Shown here one piece after another: positions 1 to 9,822 of a DNA stretch of 64,000 nt (position 1 is its first letter; each line of letters begins with the position of its first letter). A program made the translations under genes and the position numbers. The stretch is from Pseudoalteromonas sp. MSK9-3. GTDB lineage: Bacteria > Pseudomonadota > Gammaproteobacteria > Enterobacterales > Alteromonadaceae. Under the pieces are notes generated by a model. The model was given only the letters and a program-made list of their open reading frames with translations. It did not search any database and was not told the origin of the DNA. The DNA lies in assembly GCF_003590335.1 (NCBI RefSeq), contig NZ_MIET01000007.1, forward strand, positions 1 through 64,000, given 5' to 3'.

Positions 1-192
1 GCCCAATAAATCGAGGTCATGCGGCAGAGAATTTCAGTACATTTAGGCATGTAGGACTGAACCAGTTGAAAAGAGAAAGTACCTTAAAAGCCAGCGTACG
101 ACGAAAACAACGTCGCGCTGCGATGGACACTGAATATTTAGATAAGGTGATCAGGGCTTAGCTGTTAACAGAATATTCACGCTCTCGCCCTG
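1..192 (+). mobile_element. Right end of an ISAs1-like insertion sequence
   Basis: The transposase tail is followed by 31 bp ending CACGCTCTCGCCCTG at 178-192. This could be the right terminal inverted repeat, since its reverse complement starts CAGGGCGAGAGCGTG. The left end is outside the window, so neither the inverted repeat nor a target duplication can be confirmed. The exact boundary is inference. Confidence 0.4.
3..161 (+). pseudogene. ISAs1-family transposase, C-terminal end (5' part outside window)
   Basis: The frame is open from the window edge to a TAG at 159-161. The visible 52 residues begin PINRGHAAENFSTFRH and end MDTEYLDKVIRA. The AAEN...LNxLK...LDKVI pattern is what I recall of the C-terminus of ISAs1-type (H-repeat/DDE) transposases. 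The catalytic core lies upstream of the window, so I cannot tell whether the element is intact or a remnant. Called as a fragment because only the tail is present here. Confidence 0.6.
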
Positions 193-242
193 CAATTATA
201 TCCGGTACATACCTATTCACGCTTTAACTATGATTTATTATA

Positions 243-2924
243 TCAACCCGCTTTATCGCATTCAGCTTGTGATATCGCATGCTCCATCGCGGTAATTAAA
301 GCCCTTATTTTACGTTCAATATTGTCTATGTCATCTGTTTTCAAACAAACATCTATATCTGCAGACAATTGATGAATGTCTTCACAATCAAACATCCCTG
401 CCGTACCTTTTATGGCATGTATTGATTTTGATAACCCATCTAGATCTTGATATTTTATCTGGTTTTGTAATTGCACCTTTTGCTCATATAAGCCACTGAT
501 ATATTGCTGCTTTAAAGCTTCAAATTCTTCATCAGGTAAATCTAACTCATCATCAACCGCAATATTTAAATAGTGACTAACTTTTTGGTTGAACTGTGCT
601 CTATCAATTGGCTTTGACAAATGATCGGTAAAACCGAGCTTCATATAGCGCTCAATTTCATGGCGCATCGTATTGGCGGTTAATGCGATCACTGGTGTGC
701 TGCACCCCGTTGCTTGAATAAAGTTCAGTGCTTGCTCACCATCCATCACGGGCATCTGAATATCCATTAAAATTAAGTCATATTCGTTATCTAACACCGC
801 TTGCACAGCCAACTGACCATTTTCCACTGTAGTCACGTTCAACCCCATACGCTCTAAAATACGCTTGATCAACCGACTATTATCACTATGATCTTCTGCT
901 AACAATATATCGCCATTGAGTTCATCCTGTGTGTGAAGGGGCTGCTCTTGCGCTATTTGGCTTTGATTAACTTGCTCGAAACTCGTTAACCAACGGGTTT
1001 TCTCAGTCGTAAATAAACCTAACTTTAAGGTAAATGCGGTACCAGAACCCACCTCACTTTCAACATCAATATCACCGTCAAGTTTACGTGCTAAGCTTTT
1101 AGAAATATTAAGCCCAAGTCCAGTGCCTCCGTACTTCCTTGATGTCGAGGAATCAGCTTGGTAAAATGCGCTAAATAACTCTTTTTGTTCATCTTTTGCC
1201 ATTCCAATGCCCGTATCTTTTACACAGATAAGTAATTTTTCATCTACACACCTTACTTCAATAGAAATCTTACCGACTGTTGTAAATTTCATGGCATTTG
1301 AAGTAAGATTCAGCAATATCTGTCTAAGGCGTGTCGGGTCAATCACCACATAGTCAGGTAATGGAAAATGGTAATTCAACTCAAACTCAAGTCCTTTGTC
1401 TCGAATTTGTTTACCCAGTAATGACTCAACATGTGCGATTGACTGGAATAAATTGGCCTCTATTAATTCAATTTCTAACCGGTTGGCCTCTATTTTAGAC
1501 ATATCTAAAATATCATTAATAAGGCCCAGTACATGTCGGGAGTTTTGTAAAATAACACTGATCGCATGATTACGTTCATGCGGTTTTATATCCCCTAACA
1601 TTATGCCATCAGCATAGCCAATGATTGAGGTCATAGGTGTCCTGATCTCATGACTCATATTGGCTAAGAAGCGACTTTTTGCTTCACTTGCATCACGTAA
1701 TTCAGACGCTAACTGTTCTAGCTCATACGTGCGTTTGAGTACCTTTGATTCAAGGTTTTTATTAAGCTCAATATTCTCTTCACTGGTTAGCCTAAACTTG
1801 TCTGCAACCGCAAATGCCAGCAACATCGCATCTAATGCGATACCGGTTAAACCGAGCAAATATAAGTTAAGAGTAGAAGGGGGCAATATTCCTAAGTTGG
1901 TTAAATTACCAATCATGTTGGGAACCATCATAGCAACATACGCGAGTACAAAGTATCGCGCTGGCACAAAGCCATCGAGCATGCACCTCACCCCAATGTA
2001 CATACCTAGACATAACGCAATGCCTGTCATAACGGTTGCCCATAAAAAACCAAAGCCTGGGAACAAAATACAAAAGGGTAGCCCTGTTGCCGATATAACG
2101 CCAACCCAAATCGACAAGGTCGCTAAGTTAGGGTGTGTTTCTTTGAGTTTAAGAAGGCTGTTATAAAAGAGCACGTTGGCAATCGGTGCTAGCGCAAAGC
2201 CTAACCAATGTAAGTGGGCTGAATAAAATCCAAATAACTGATCTGAAATATGAAAAAAGTGGCTCCAAGCAAAAACCCATACGCCAGTAAAAATAGCGTA
2301 ATAAAGATGTGTCGTATCTTTAGAGCCAATGTATATCAATAAATTATATAACCCCAAAACAATGCCTACACCAAAACACAGCACCATGACGAGGTTTTCT
2401 CTTACCACCAGCTCTTTAAATTCACTGACTGGTTTAATAACAAGCTTTGTCGGCGTATAAAAAAAATCGCTTTCAAACATCGTAATTAAATAATAACTTT
2501 CACCAGGCAATAACCTAATAGTATTCCCATAATGAAATGCAAATTCATTTGGGTTCTTACCACCAGTATAATAACGTTGCACCTCACCATCACGATGGTA
2601 AACTCTTGTTTCAATACTCGACATCACCGTGTTGTATGGATACAGTACCAATTCTTCTTGCTCAGTGTTATTTTCCAGCTCCATCACTAACCAATAACGC
2701 CCTGAAAATAGAGTCGTTGAGGGTAAAATATCAAGCCTGTTAGACCAGTCTTCTATTGTCTTAAATGAGTCAGGGAACCCTGTATTATCTTTTGAAGCGA
2801 ACAATGCAGCATGATCATGTAAATTAACATCAAGTTTTTTTGTGTCGTACGAAAAAGGCTCGCCAAAACCCGGCAAGGAAATAAACAAACTCAGTATCAC
2901 GATCAATCTAGTCAATAAATACAT
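243..2924 (-). CDS. Hybrid sensor histidine kinase (7TM-DISM, HisKA, HATPase, receiver, HPt)
   Basis: Membrane sensor kinase for an unknown signal, built for an internal phosphorelay. Domains in order: N-terminal signal/anchor; extracellular 7TMR-DISM-type sensor domain (about 25-170); seven-helix membrane block (about 175-375); coiled coil; HisKA with phospho-His in the SHEIRTP box (about H425); HATPase with GTGLGL; receiver with acceptor Asp in LMDIQMP (about D721); and C-terminal HPt with His in IHAIKGTAG (about H836). All phosphotransfer residues are present, but no separate response regulator lies nearby. I chose the ATG at 2924, preceded by AAGG at good spacing. A longer reading from a TTG at 2957 has no such site. 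The adjacent TonB receptor gene is on the same strand upstream, but no functional link is shown. Confidence 0.88.
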   Translation of the reverse strand: MYLLTRLIVILSLFISLPGFGEPFSYDTKKLDVNLHDHAALFASKDNTGFPDSFKTIEDWSNRLDILPSTTLFSGRYWLVMELENNTEQEELVLYPYNTVMSSIETRVYHRDGEVQRYYTGGKNPNEFAFHYGNTIRLLPGESYYLITMFESDFFYTPTKLVIKPVSEFKELVVRENLVMVLCFGVGIVLGLYNLLIYIGSKDTTHLYYAIFTGVWVFAWSHFFHISDQLFGFYSAHLHWLGFALAPIANVLFYNSLLKLKETHPNLATLSIWVGVISATGLPFCILFPGFGFLWATVMTGIALCLGMYIGVRCMLDGFVPARYFVLAYVAMMVPNMIGNLTNLGILPPSTLNLYLLGLTGIALDAMLLAFAVADKFRLTSEENIELNKNLESKVLKRTYELEQLASELRDASEAKSRFLANMSHEIRTPMTSIIGYADGIMLGDIKPHERNHAISVILQNSRHVLGLINDILDMSKIEANRLEIELIEANLFQSIAHVESLLGKQIRDKGLEFELNYHFPLPDYVVIDPTRLRQILLNLTSNAMKFTTVGKISIEVRCVDEKLLICVKDTGIGMAKDEQKELFSAFYQADSSTSRKYGGTGLGLNISKSLARKLDGDIDVESEVGSGTAFTLKLGLFTTEKTRWLTSFEQVNQSQIAQEQPLHTQDELNGDILLAEDHSDNSRLIKRILERMGLNVTTVENGQLAVQAVLDNEYDLILMDIQMPVMDGEQALNFIQATGCSTPVIALTANTMRHEIERYMKLGFTDHLSKPIDRAQFNQKVSHYLNIAVDDELDLPDEEFEALKQQYISGLYEQKVQLQNQIKYQDLDGLSKSIHAIKGTAGMFDCEDIHQLSADIDVCLKTDDIDNIERKIRALITAMEHAISQAECDKAG

Positions 2925-3014
2925 ATAATGCCTTGAACGATTCAACTCTGTAGGCAAACACTGTACTTTGCTTGCCCACCCATGACACCCTTCAGTAAGT
3001 ATTGGCTATTACGG

Positions 3015-5267
3015 TCAAAAACGATAGGTAAAATCAACACCAACCCGTCTTCCCTCACCTTTAAAGTCTTCTAACATGCCCAAAAATTGGCTTAGATCAA
3101 ACTTCAAATGGCTATACTCTTTATCAAATAAATTTTTAGCCCAAACATTAGCTTGCCAACTTTGTGTCCGGTACTGTGTGTTAAAATGCCATAGTGCATA
3201 GCCAGATTGCATTGCATATGGATTTTGGTTTTGGTTTTGGTCGAAGTAATACTCCGATTGATAGTCGACACCTAACGAAGTCACAACATCGGCACCGTCT
3301 AGCATGTATTCATAACTTAACTGAGCATTGGCGTTAATTTCAGACGTGAAAGGTAAACGCTTATCTGACAGAGTAACCCCTAGCGGATCTGTATAATTCT
3401 CAAACTCGGCATGTGGTATAAATCCTACCCCAACATTAAGCATAACGGCTGCTGTTGCCTGATACTCTATATCAATTTCAGCGCCATAAATTTTTGAAGA
3501 AGCAACATTTTCTAGTAATTGGATCGGTGGTAACCCAGGTTCAGATGCAGGTTGATTCATGAACACCTGTTGATCTTGGTAATCATAATGAAACAATGCT
3601 CCGTTCATTTTAACGCCCACCTCTGACCAAGTAAGTCTTGTGCCTATTTCATGCGCATTTAATGATTCAGGTCCATAAGCCGCATTCTCTGCCTGTTCAG
3701 GGCTAGATAAATAACCACCATTATAACCGCCACTTTTATTGCCATTTGACAAACTATAGTAAATCATTTGATATTCAGAAATGTCATAATTTATTGCCAC
3801 TTTACCGGATAAACCATCGTCGTCACTTTCACCAACCACGTGATAAAAGGGCATAAGTACACCTTGAGGTTCGCTTTGTTCTAGTACGCTATTTACCATT
3901 GATACCGAATCATATTCAACAGATTCATCACTATAGCGTAATCCAGCTGTAATACGCGTTGACGGCAGCCATTGCCACTCGTACTGCGCAAATAATGCAG
4001 CAACTTTAGTTTTTATATCATTATCATAAAAAAACATTGCTGATGCAGCACCAAATGGTGTGCCACGTAAGTCTCGACCTAAGTCATTATAATTATCTTG
4101 GTAAAGACGCTCTTCTAATAAAAATATACCCGCTGTCAGATAATCTTTTCCTATCTGCGAATGGTACCTAACTTCATTATTAAGTAACTCAGCTTTTAAA
4201 CCTAAATTACCTTCACATAACTTGGTTGGTGCACCATCACAATTAAAGGCATGCTCTCGGTCTAAGCGGGTGAAAGCGTTTAACCACACCAATTTACTAT
4301 TATCACTGACATCCCAATTAACTTCTGCAGTCCACCCTTTTCCAATACTGTGATGAGGAGAGTCATTGTTTACGCTCACAGCCCAAAAGTCATCGCTACC
4401 ATCATTAAAACCAAACCGATCAACACATTTACCTTGAGCAGCGACCTCAGCTGGACACGTCACTAAATTTACAGGGTCACTGTATATTCCTATATTACCC
4501 ACTGGTTGCACAATGCCATTCCAATGACTGTAGTGAGCCTTAAAATAAAAACTTATGGTATCCCACTCGCCCAAATAACTTAACCGAGCATTATTTTGTT
4601 CTAAACCAGCTTCGGGTGATGGTTCATATAAATTGTAACTGGTGTATTCATACTTAGTGTGGCTAAAGGCCACTCTAACCGCTGAATTTGCGTCAACTTC
4701 ATGATTGTAAGCCCCTTGCAGTTTTTGCCAATCATCTGTACCAATACCACCTGTAACATAACCATAACTCCCCGCATCTGGTCTCGCAGAGCGAATTAAT
4801 ATTGCGCCGCCGGTGCTATTACGTCCAAACAACGTCCCCTGAGGACCCTTTAATACTTCGACCTGCTCAATATCAAATAAATCAACTAACTGATTATTAG
4901 CAGAACCCACTGAGGCACCATCGAGGTACATGGCTACAGGAGAGGTATTTGCCGTGTTGTAATCAATTAGCCCAACACCGCGAATATTTATGGCTGGAGG
5001 TGTCCCTTCTGCAGCGTTTTGGCTAATCTTCATATTCGCTACAAAATGGCCAAGTTCAGTGGCATCTTTAATGCTTCTTTTCTCCAACTGCAACCCCGTG
5101 ACATGTGAAACGGCAATACTTATCTCATCAATGGATTGAGCACGTTTTTGAGCGTAAACTTCGATTTTTTCAATAGACTCTTGGGTAGCAAAAGTGTCTT
5201 GGCTATAAATACCAACCACAATAGACGATAGGATAAAATTAAAGGCGAGAGATTTTGTCATTTCCAT
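3015..5267 (-). CDS. TonB-dependent outer-membrane receptor
   Basis: Outer-membrane gated channel that takes up a scarce ligand using TonB energy. A signal peptide is followed by a TonB-box-like stretch (EKIEVYAQKR), a plug domain with the VEVLKGPQGTLFGRNSTGGA signature, and a 22-strand-type barrel ending in an aromatic residue (VDFTYRF). It most resembles the receptors with the QKR...S.xxVAVS N-terminus that are common in marine Alteromonadales and sphingomonads; many carry carbohydrates, lipids or aromatics rather than siderophores. The substrate cannot be told from sequence. Start chosen at the ATG at 5267 because AAGAG precedes it and the signal peptide begins just after. A longer start at 5315 would add a non-signal-like leader. 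Confidence 0.88.
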   Translation of the reverse strand: MEMTKSLAFNFILSSIVVGIYSQDTFATQESIEKIEVYAQKRAQSIDEISIAVSHVTGLQLEKRSIKDATELGHFVANMKISQNAAEGTPPAINIRGVGLIDYNTANTSPVAMYLDGASVGSANNQLVDLFDIEQVEVLKGPQGTLFGRNSTGGAILIRSARPDAGSYGYVTGGIGTDDWQKLQGAYNHEVDANSAVRVAFSHTKYEYTSYNLYEPSPEAGLEQNNARLSYLGEWDTISFYFKAHYSHWNGIVQPVGNIGIYSDPVNLVTCPAEVAAQGKCVDRFGFNDGSDDFWAVSVNNDSPHHSIGKGWTAEVNWDVSDNSKLVWLNAFTRLDREHAFNCDGAPTKLCEGNLGLKAELLNNEVRYHSQIGKDYLTAGIFLLEERLYQDNYNDLGRDLRGTPFGAASAMFFYDNDIKTKVAALFAQYEWQWLPSTRITAGLRYSDESVEYDSVSMVNSVLEQSEPQGVLMPFYHVVGESDDDGLSGKVAINYDISEYQMIYYSLSNGNKSGGYNGGYLSSPEQAENAAYGPESLNAHEIGTRLTWSEVGVKMNGALFHYDYQDQQVFMNQPASEPGLPPIQLLENVASSKIYGAEIDIEYQATAAVMLNVGVGFIPHAEFENYTDPLGVTLSDKRLPFTSEINANAQLSYEYMLDGADVVTSLGVDYQSEYYFDQNQNQNPYAMQSGYALWHFNTQYRTQSWQANVWAKNLFDKEYSHLKFDLSQFLGMLEDFKGEGRRVGVDFTYRF

Positions 5268-5790
5268 ACTCTTATATTGCAAATCATTAAGTTGCTGACC
5301 GAGAGTATAGTTCAAATGTCATATCATCCCAAAAATATCAATAGGTACAAATCACATTTATTCTGATGATATAGCTGTGTCATGCATAAGATAATTTTAA
5401 GGTCGGCAATTTCAGGAAACCTGCGTTTTAGATACTTATATCACGTATTTTAGTCACACGCCGCCTTTTGACATCAACGTAAGCTCATATCTACATCGCC
5501 GCAACCACGGCACGACTCGTTTTAAATTGCTCAGTAATGAGTATCCCCCCTCTACTTTCGAAAACAATACATATTGAAAGTCGCTGTGCTCTGTGATGTC
5601 CAACGAGCTTTTTATTCTCCTTCAAATAGTATGCTCTTAATAAATTGTAGAGTGAGCGATAACACTAATTGCAGAATTTAATTTTTGACCTTTTCATTTG
5701 TAGTACAAGCTTAGGTACAGTACTTCGTATCGTCACCTAAAACAAAATTAGCCTAAACCAGATATACCATCCATCGAGACGCATACCAAA
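5268..5790. other. Gene-poor gap between TonB receptor and lysR-type gene
   Basis: This 523-bp AT-rich stretch must hold the receptor promoter on its left side. I see no convincing gene, RNA or hairpin. An open minus-strand frame at about 5454-5611 has no initiation signal and no recognisable product. Confidence 0.5.
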
Positions 5791-6690
5791 TTAGCTCTTA
5801 AATTCATCACTCAACATATCAATAAACCGACGGACTTTCGGCGAAAGATGTTTTTTACTTGGATAAATGACATAAACATTAACCGTTGCTTGGGTATACT
5901 CTGCAAAGAGCACTTCTATATCATCACTAGTCAATGCATTCCCCAAATAAAATGCAGGTAACCGGCATACGCCTAGCCCAGCTTTAACCATCGCAAGTTC
6001 CATGTGACCGTTATTACATTTAACTCGCTGTTTTACATCAACCGAAAATGCTTTTTCACCACGCTTTTCAAACTCCCAGCGACCTGGCATCTTTAAATTT
6101 GAATAACAAATTGCATTGTGGTTAACCAACTCCCGAGGGTGGTGTGGCTTCCCATATTTTGCAATATAACGCTTGGACGCGACGATATAAGTCGGGCAAG
6201 AATAGATTCGTTTGCATATTAAGCTCGATTCATCGAGTGCGGGGGCCGCTCGCACCGCTAAATCATACCCATCACCAATCACATCAATACGCTTATCACT
6301 CAAGTCTAATTCTAAGCTGACGTTCGGATATTGTTCCATATATTGTGCGATAACCGGCTTTAAATGATCATGACTAAAGCCTATTGGGCAGCTGATCTTT
6401 AATGCCCCTTTTGGGATCGAGTCATTATGAGCCACTAAATCAAAAGCGGTTTGAGCATCTGAGACCAACTGCTCACATTGCTGAAAATACGCTTCACCTT
6501 CTGGCGTCAATGCAACTGAGCGCGTCGTACGATTTAAAAGTCTCACCGCTAAGCGCGATTCAAGCTTAATAACCTCTTTACTTACGTGTGAATTAGAATG
6601 CCCTAATGCTTTAGCCGCTGCACCAAAGCCCCCACGCTTAACCACTTCAACAAAAATAAGGATCCCATCAAACAAATCATTATTAGCCAT
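5791..6690 (-). CDS. LysR-family transcriptional regulator
   Basis: DNA-binding regulator of 299 residues, the usual LysR length. The N-terminal winged helix-turn-helix (about 1-65) has the typical pattern FVEVVKRGGFGAAAKALGHS...LESRLAVRLLNRTTRSVALTPEG split across the two helices. The C-terminal region is a substrate-binding-like co-inducer domain. It belongs to the large CrgA/YafC-like group. It is divergent from the FMN reductase at 6845, with a 154-bp shared intergenic region, the normal layout for a LysR regulator and its target. The inducer is not known. Confidence 0.9.
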   Translation of the reverse strand: MANNDLFDGILIFVEVVKRGGFGAAAKALGHSNSHVSKEVIKLESRLAVRLLNRTTRSVALTPEGEAYFQQCEQLVSDAQTAFDLVAHNDSIPKGALKISCPIGFSHDHLKPVIAQYMEQYPNVSLELDLSDKRIDVIGDGYDLAVRAAPALDESSLICKRIYSCPTYIVASKRYIAKYGKPHHPRELVNHNAICYSNLKMPGRWEFEKRGEKAFSVDVKQRVKCNNGHMELAMVKAGLGVCRLPAFYLGNALTSDDIEVLFAEYTQATVNVYVIYPSKKHLSPKVRRFIDMLSDEFKS

Positions 6691-6844
6691 ATGGAAAAAG
6701 TAACTCCACTTTTAAAGTATTAACATCATATAGAACTTAATATACACTTCTTTTCATCGAGTCAAGCGTAGTCACTATCATTTAAGAATTTCAAAGCAAA
6801 CCGCACGCTAACGCTCATTATCATAAATATTATTGGAGAACACC
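6691..6844. promoter_or_regulatory. Divergent promoter region, lysR / FMN reductase
   Basis: Region of 154 bp between two head-to-head genes. LysR proteins usually bind such spacers at T-N11-A sites. I did not identify a single convincing site, so this is called from layout only. Confidence 0.4.
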
Positions 6845-7372
6845 ATGAAAGTATTAGCATTTGCAGCAAGCAGCAGCCGTCAGTCAATTAACAAGCAATT
6901 GGCAATCCATGTCGCATCAAAGATAGATAACGCAGAAGTTGAATTACTTGACCTCAACGATTACGAAATGCCTATTTACAGCTCAGATAGAGAAAATGAA
7001 TCAGGGATCCCTGAACAAGCACAACGATTTTTTGCAAAAATAACAGAAGCGGATGCCATCGTTATTTCTTTCGCGGAGCATAATGGGACATATACTGCAG
7101 CTTATAAGAATATCTTCGATTGGGCGTCTCGTATTGACATGAAGGTCTATCAAGACAAAGCCGCTATTTTGCTTGCAACATCACCAGGCCCTGGTGGAGC
7201 AAAAAGTGTGTTAAGTGCGGCTACGAGCTCGGCACCTTATTTTGCTTTGAATGTAAAAGCCTCAATATCAGTACCAAGTTTCTATGACAATTTCGATATG
7301 CAATCAGAGCAAATCACTCACTCTGAAATTATTGACCAGATCAACACGGCGATAAGCGGGTTAGTAGCATAG
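6845..7372 (+). CDS. NADPH-dependent FMN reductase (flavodoxin-like oxidoreductase)
   Basis: Cytosolic flavoprotein of 175 residues in the NADPH-dependent FMN reductase / chromate-quinone reductase family. The N-terminal beta strand and phosphate loop read MKVLAFAASSSRQSINKQLA, and a flavin-contact motif follows in the middle (SFAEHNGTYTAAYKN). This family reduces flavins, quinones or azo/nitro compounds; the substrate is not evident here. I chose the ATG at 6845, preceded by GGAG at 6835-6838; a TTG at 6833 would lie across that site. It is probably controlled by the divergent LysR protein. A strong hairpin follows at 7411-7438. Confidence 0.85.
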   Translation: MKVLAFAASSSRQSINKQLAIHVASKIDNAEVELLDLNDYEMPIYSSDRENESGIPEQAQRFFAKITEADAIVISFAEHNGTYTAAYKNIFDWASRIDMKVYQDKAAILLATSPGPGGAKSVLSAATSSAPYFALNVKASISVPSFYDNFDMQSEQITHSEIIDQINTAISGLVA

Positions 7373-7410
7373 TCAATCGAGTGTAATCGTAATACCGCTA
7401 TCAACAACAA

Positions 7411-7438
7411 TGATTAGGGAGCTTCTCCTCCCTAATCA
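7411..7438 (+). terminator. Strong 11-bp hairpin after FMN reductase
   Basis: TGATTAGGGAG (7411-7421) pairs perfectly with CTCCCTAATCA (7428-7438) around a 6-nt loop. It is followed by a run of A rather than T on the plus strand, so it is not a classic intrinsic terminator. It may act as a transcript end-stabiliser. Confidence 0.5.
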
Positions 7439-7761
7439 AAAAAACATGAGTACAAAATAGCCTAGTTAAATAAAGATTACTAAAAAGTTAATTAATGAAA
7501 GACTGGTAACTATACAACCCATTTAAGAAAGATTAATATCACTAAATATTAAAATTATTGAAATATAATATTACATTCTATTATCAGCAAACAATAAAAA
7601 CACATTACTCCAAGCTATAAAAAACACCCATTATAATTAGTATTTTAGTATTAATTAACCCTTTTTCATTGACACTCGTTTACAAATATACGCTGATAAC
7701 CATTCTCATTCGTTGACGTATCGTGTACATTGCGCCGCTGTTAATAATGAGTGGAGTATGT
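7439..7761. other. AT-rich intergenic stretch before chemotaxis receptor
   Basis: About 320 bp of very AT-rich sequence that should contain the promoter of the chemoreceptor. I see no ORF of interest and no repeat. Confidence 0.4.
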
Positions 7762-9744
7762 ATGCTAATTAAAACCCGGTTACTATTATCTTTTATGTTA
7801 ATTGGTCTGGTGCCAGCAGGAATAATCGCGCTATTTTCCTTACTAACGGCAAGCTCTGCTCTAGAAAAGCAAGCATATAACCAACTCACCTCGATTAAAC
7901 AAATAAAACACACACAATTGACGGATTACTTTAACGCACGTCAAGCAGATTTAGAGATCTTAGTCTCCGAGTGGCAAGCCGCGCACGCTAAAAAAGCAAA
8001 TCAATCTCTCAAGCAAACAGCGCAGCAACATCACAGCTTTTTTAAAACGTTTATAGAACAAAAAGGCTACTACGATTTATTTGTCATAAACCCAAATGGC
8101 TTTGTAGATTACACCGTGGCCAAGGAACCTGATTATCAAACGAGTTTGGTGTCAGGCCCATACCGAAACTCTGGACTAGCAATACTTTACAACAGTGTAC
8201 TTATTAAGCGCAGCTTTGTACTTCAAGATTTTAGTCGCTACGCACCGAGTAATAATGAACCAGCTGCTTTTATTGGTTTGCCTGTTATTGTCAATGGTAA
8301 AATTGAAACAATAATCGCGCTACAGCTGTCTATCGATGCAATCAATCGAATTATGCAAACTCGAGATGGAATGGGTGAGTCGGGTGAATCATATTTAGTG
8401 GGTGATGACTTATTAATGCGCTCAGACTCATACCTTGATCCAACAGGCCATTCTGTTATTGCAAGCTTTGCTGGCAACGTTGAGCAAAACGGCGTAAATA
8501 CCGTCGCAGTAAAAAAAGGCTTGCAGGGCATTTCTGATACTGAGATTATTATCGATTACAATGGTAACCCTGTACTCTCAGCATACCTCCCCTTCACTTT
8601 TTCAAACCTAAAATGGGTTTTGCTCGCAGAAATTGATGAATCAGAAGCCTTTGCCCCCGTATATAAAATGTATTGGGCGATTGGTTTAATTGTCATTATC
8701 ACGTTAATTGGCGTCGCTGCCATCACCATTATGATCGCAAAGTCAATCATACGCCCGCTTGGCGGAGAGCCAAGCACAATGCAATCAATAAGCGAACGCA
8801 TAGCACAAGGTGATCTTCGTCAAACCTTTGACCATGTGGACTCGCAGCAAGGTGTTTATGGTGCCATGGCACGAATGAATCAATCATTAAATAGTATGAT
8901 TGGCACTATTGTTGAATCTACCTCGCAATTAGCGAGTACCGCAGCGCAAACCAGTGCTGCCAGCAGTCAATCTAATGCCAGTTTGCAAGAGCAACACGCA
9001 AATATCGAGCAAGTCGCATTTGCAATGGAGCAAACCAATCAGTCTATCGAAGAAGTTGCCACTAATGCACGTGTGGTGGCTGATTTAAGTCATAGTGCTG
9101 AGCAAACCTCTAGTTCAGCCAATGAAAACCTGCAAGCAACCGTTATTCAAATGCAAAAGCTGGGTACTGCCATCGATAATGCAGAGGCGGTGATCAAACG
9201 TGTTGAAGGTAATGCACAAAATATTAGCCGCGTATTAGAGGTTATTCAAACTGTGACCGAACAAACCAATCTACTGGCGTTAAATGCGGCGATAGAAGCA
9301 GCACGCGCAGGCGAACATGGTCGAGGCTTTGCGGTTGTTGCTGATGAAGTTCGACAGCTTGCTAGAAAGACCCAAGAGTCAACGGCTGACATTGAAGGAA
9401 TGATCAATAACTTACAGTCAGGTACACATCAAGCTGTTGAAGAAATGCACCTTTCTATTGAAGCGACCAAACTGACCATTAATGCTGCAAACGACAGTGC
9501 AACGTTACTTGAAGATAGCGTGCAACAAATCAATCAAATTGCACAAAGCGCTGAAATGATTGCCACTGCAGCTCATCAACAAACCATGACCACAGATGAG
9601 ATCAAGCATAACGTTGAGTCAATTAAACAAGCAGCTGTTGATAACGCAGCAGGCGCAGATCAAGTCTCTTCCGCGAGCTATGAATTAGATAGACTAAGCA
9701 AGGACCTTAAAAACGTGACTGAAAGCTTTAAACTCGCTAATTAA
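7762..9744 (+). CDS. Methyl-accepting chemotaxis protein
   Basis: Inner-membrane chemoreceptor of about 660 residues that passes ligand binding to CheA/CheW. Order: TM1 (about 5-30), large periplasmic dCache-like sensor domain, TM2 (about 300-325, rich in Ile/Val), HAMP beginning near IIRPLGGEP, then a long signalling coiled coil. The conserved tip [19 protein letters not shown] (about residues 496-515) is intact, and Gln/Glu-rich methylation segments flank it. I chose the ATG at 7762, preceded by GGAG at 7753-7756, over one 13 codons earlier. No che genes are nearby, so it works with a remote chemosensory cluster. The ligand is unknown. Confidence 0.92.
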   Translation: MLIKTRLLLSFMLIGLVPAGIIALFSLLTASSALEKQAYNQLTSIKQIKHTQLTDYFNARQADLEILVSEWQAAHAKKANQSLKQTAQQHHSFFKTFIEQKGYYDLFVINPNGFVDYTVAKEPDYQTSLVSGPYRNSGLAILYNSVLIKRSFVLQDFSRYAPSNNEPAAFIGLPVIVNGKIETIIALQLSIDAINRIMQTRDGMGESGESYLVGDDLLMRSDSYLDPTGHSVIASFAGNVEQNGVNTVAVKKGLQGISDTEIIIDYNGNPVLSAYLPFTFSNLKWVLLAEIDESEAFAPVYKMYWAIGLIVIITLIGVAAITIMIAKSIIRPLGGEPSTMQSISERIAQGDLRQTFDHVDSQQGVYGAMARMNQSLNSMIGTIVESTSQLASTAAQTSAASSQSNASLQEQHANIEQVAFAMEQTNQSIEEVATNARVVADLSHSAEQTSSSANENLQATVIQMQKLGTAIDNAEAVIKRVEGNAQNISRVLEVIQTVTEQTNLLALNAAIEAARAGEHGRGFAVVADEVRQLARKTQESTADIEGMINNLQSGTHQAVEEMHLSIEATKLTINAANDSATLLEDSVQQINQIAQSAEMIATAAHQQTMTTDEIKHNVESIKQAAVDNAAGADQVSSASYELDRLSKDLKNVTESFKLAN

Positions 9745-9757
9745 TTCCCCCTCAAAT

Positions 9758-9785
9758 AAAACGCCAGTTCACTCACTGGCGTTTT
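9758..9785. terminator. Bidirectional terminator between chemoreceptor and arsJ
   Basis: AAAACGCCAG (9758-9767) and CTGGCGTTTT (9776-9785) form a 10-bp stem with an 8-nt loop. A/T runs on both sides fit termination of both convergent transcripts. Confidence 0.85.
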
Positions 9786-9822
9786 AAAAGCTAAGTTATA
9801 TTAACGTTTTACAGTACATCCC

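Noticed and set aside
1660..2166. 168-codon plus-strand ORF inside the hybrid kinase gene
   Set aside because: Antisense to well-supported HisKA and membrane-block coding sequence; no independent support.
5454..5611. Open minus-strand frame of ~50 codons between TonB receptor and lysR
   Set aside because: It has no start signal near its upstream stop and no known motif; could be chance or a decayed gene end.
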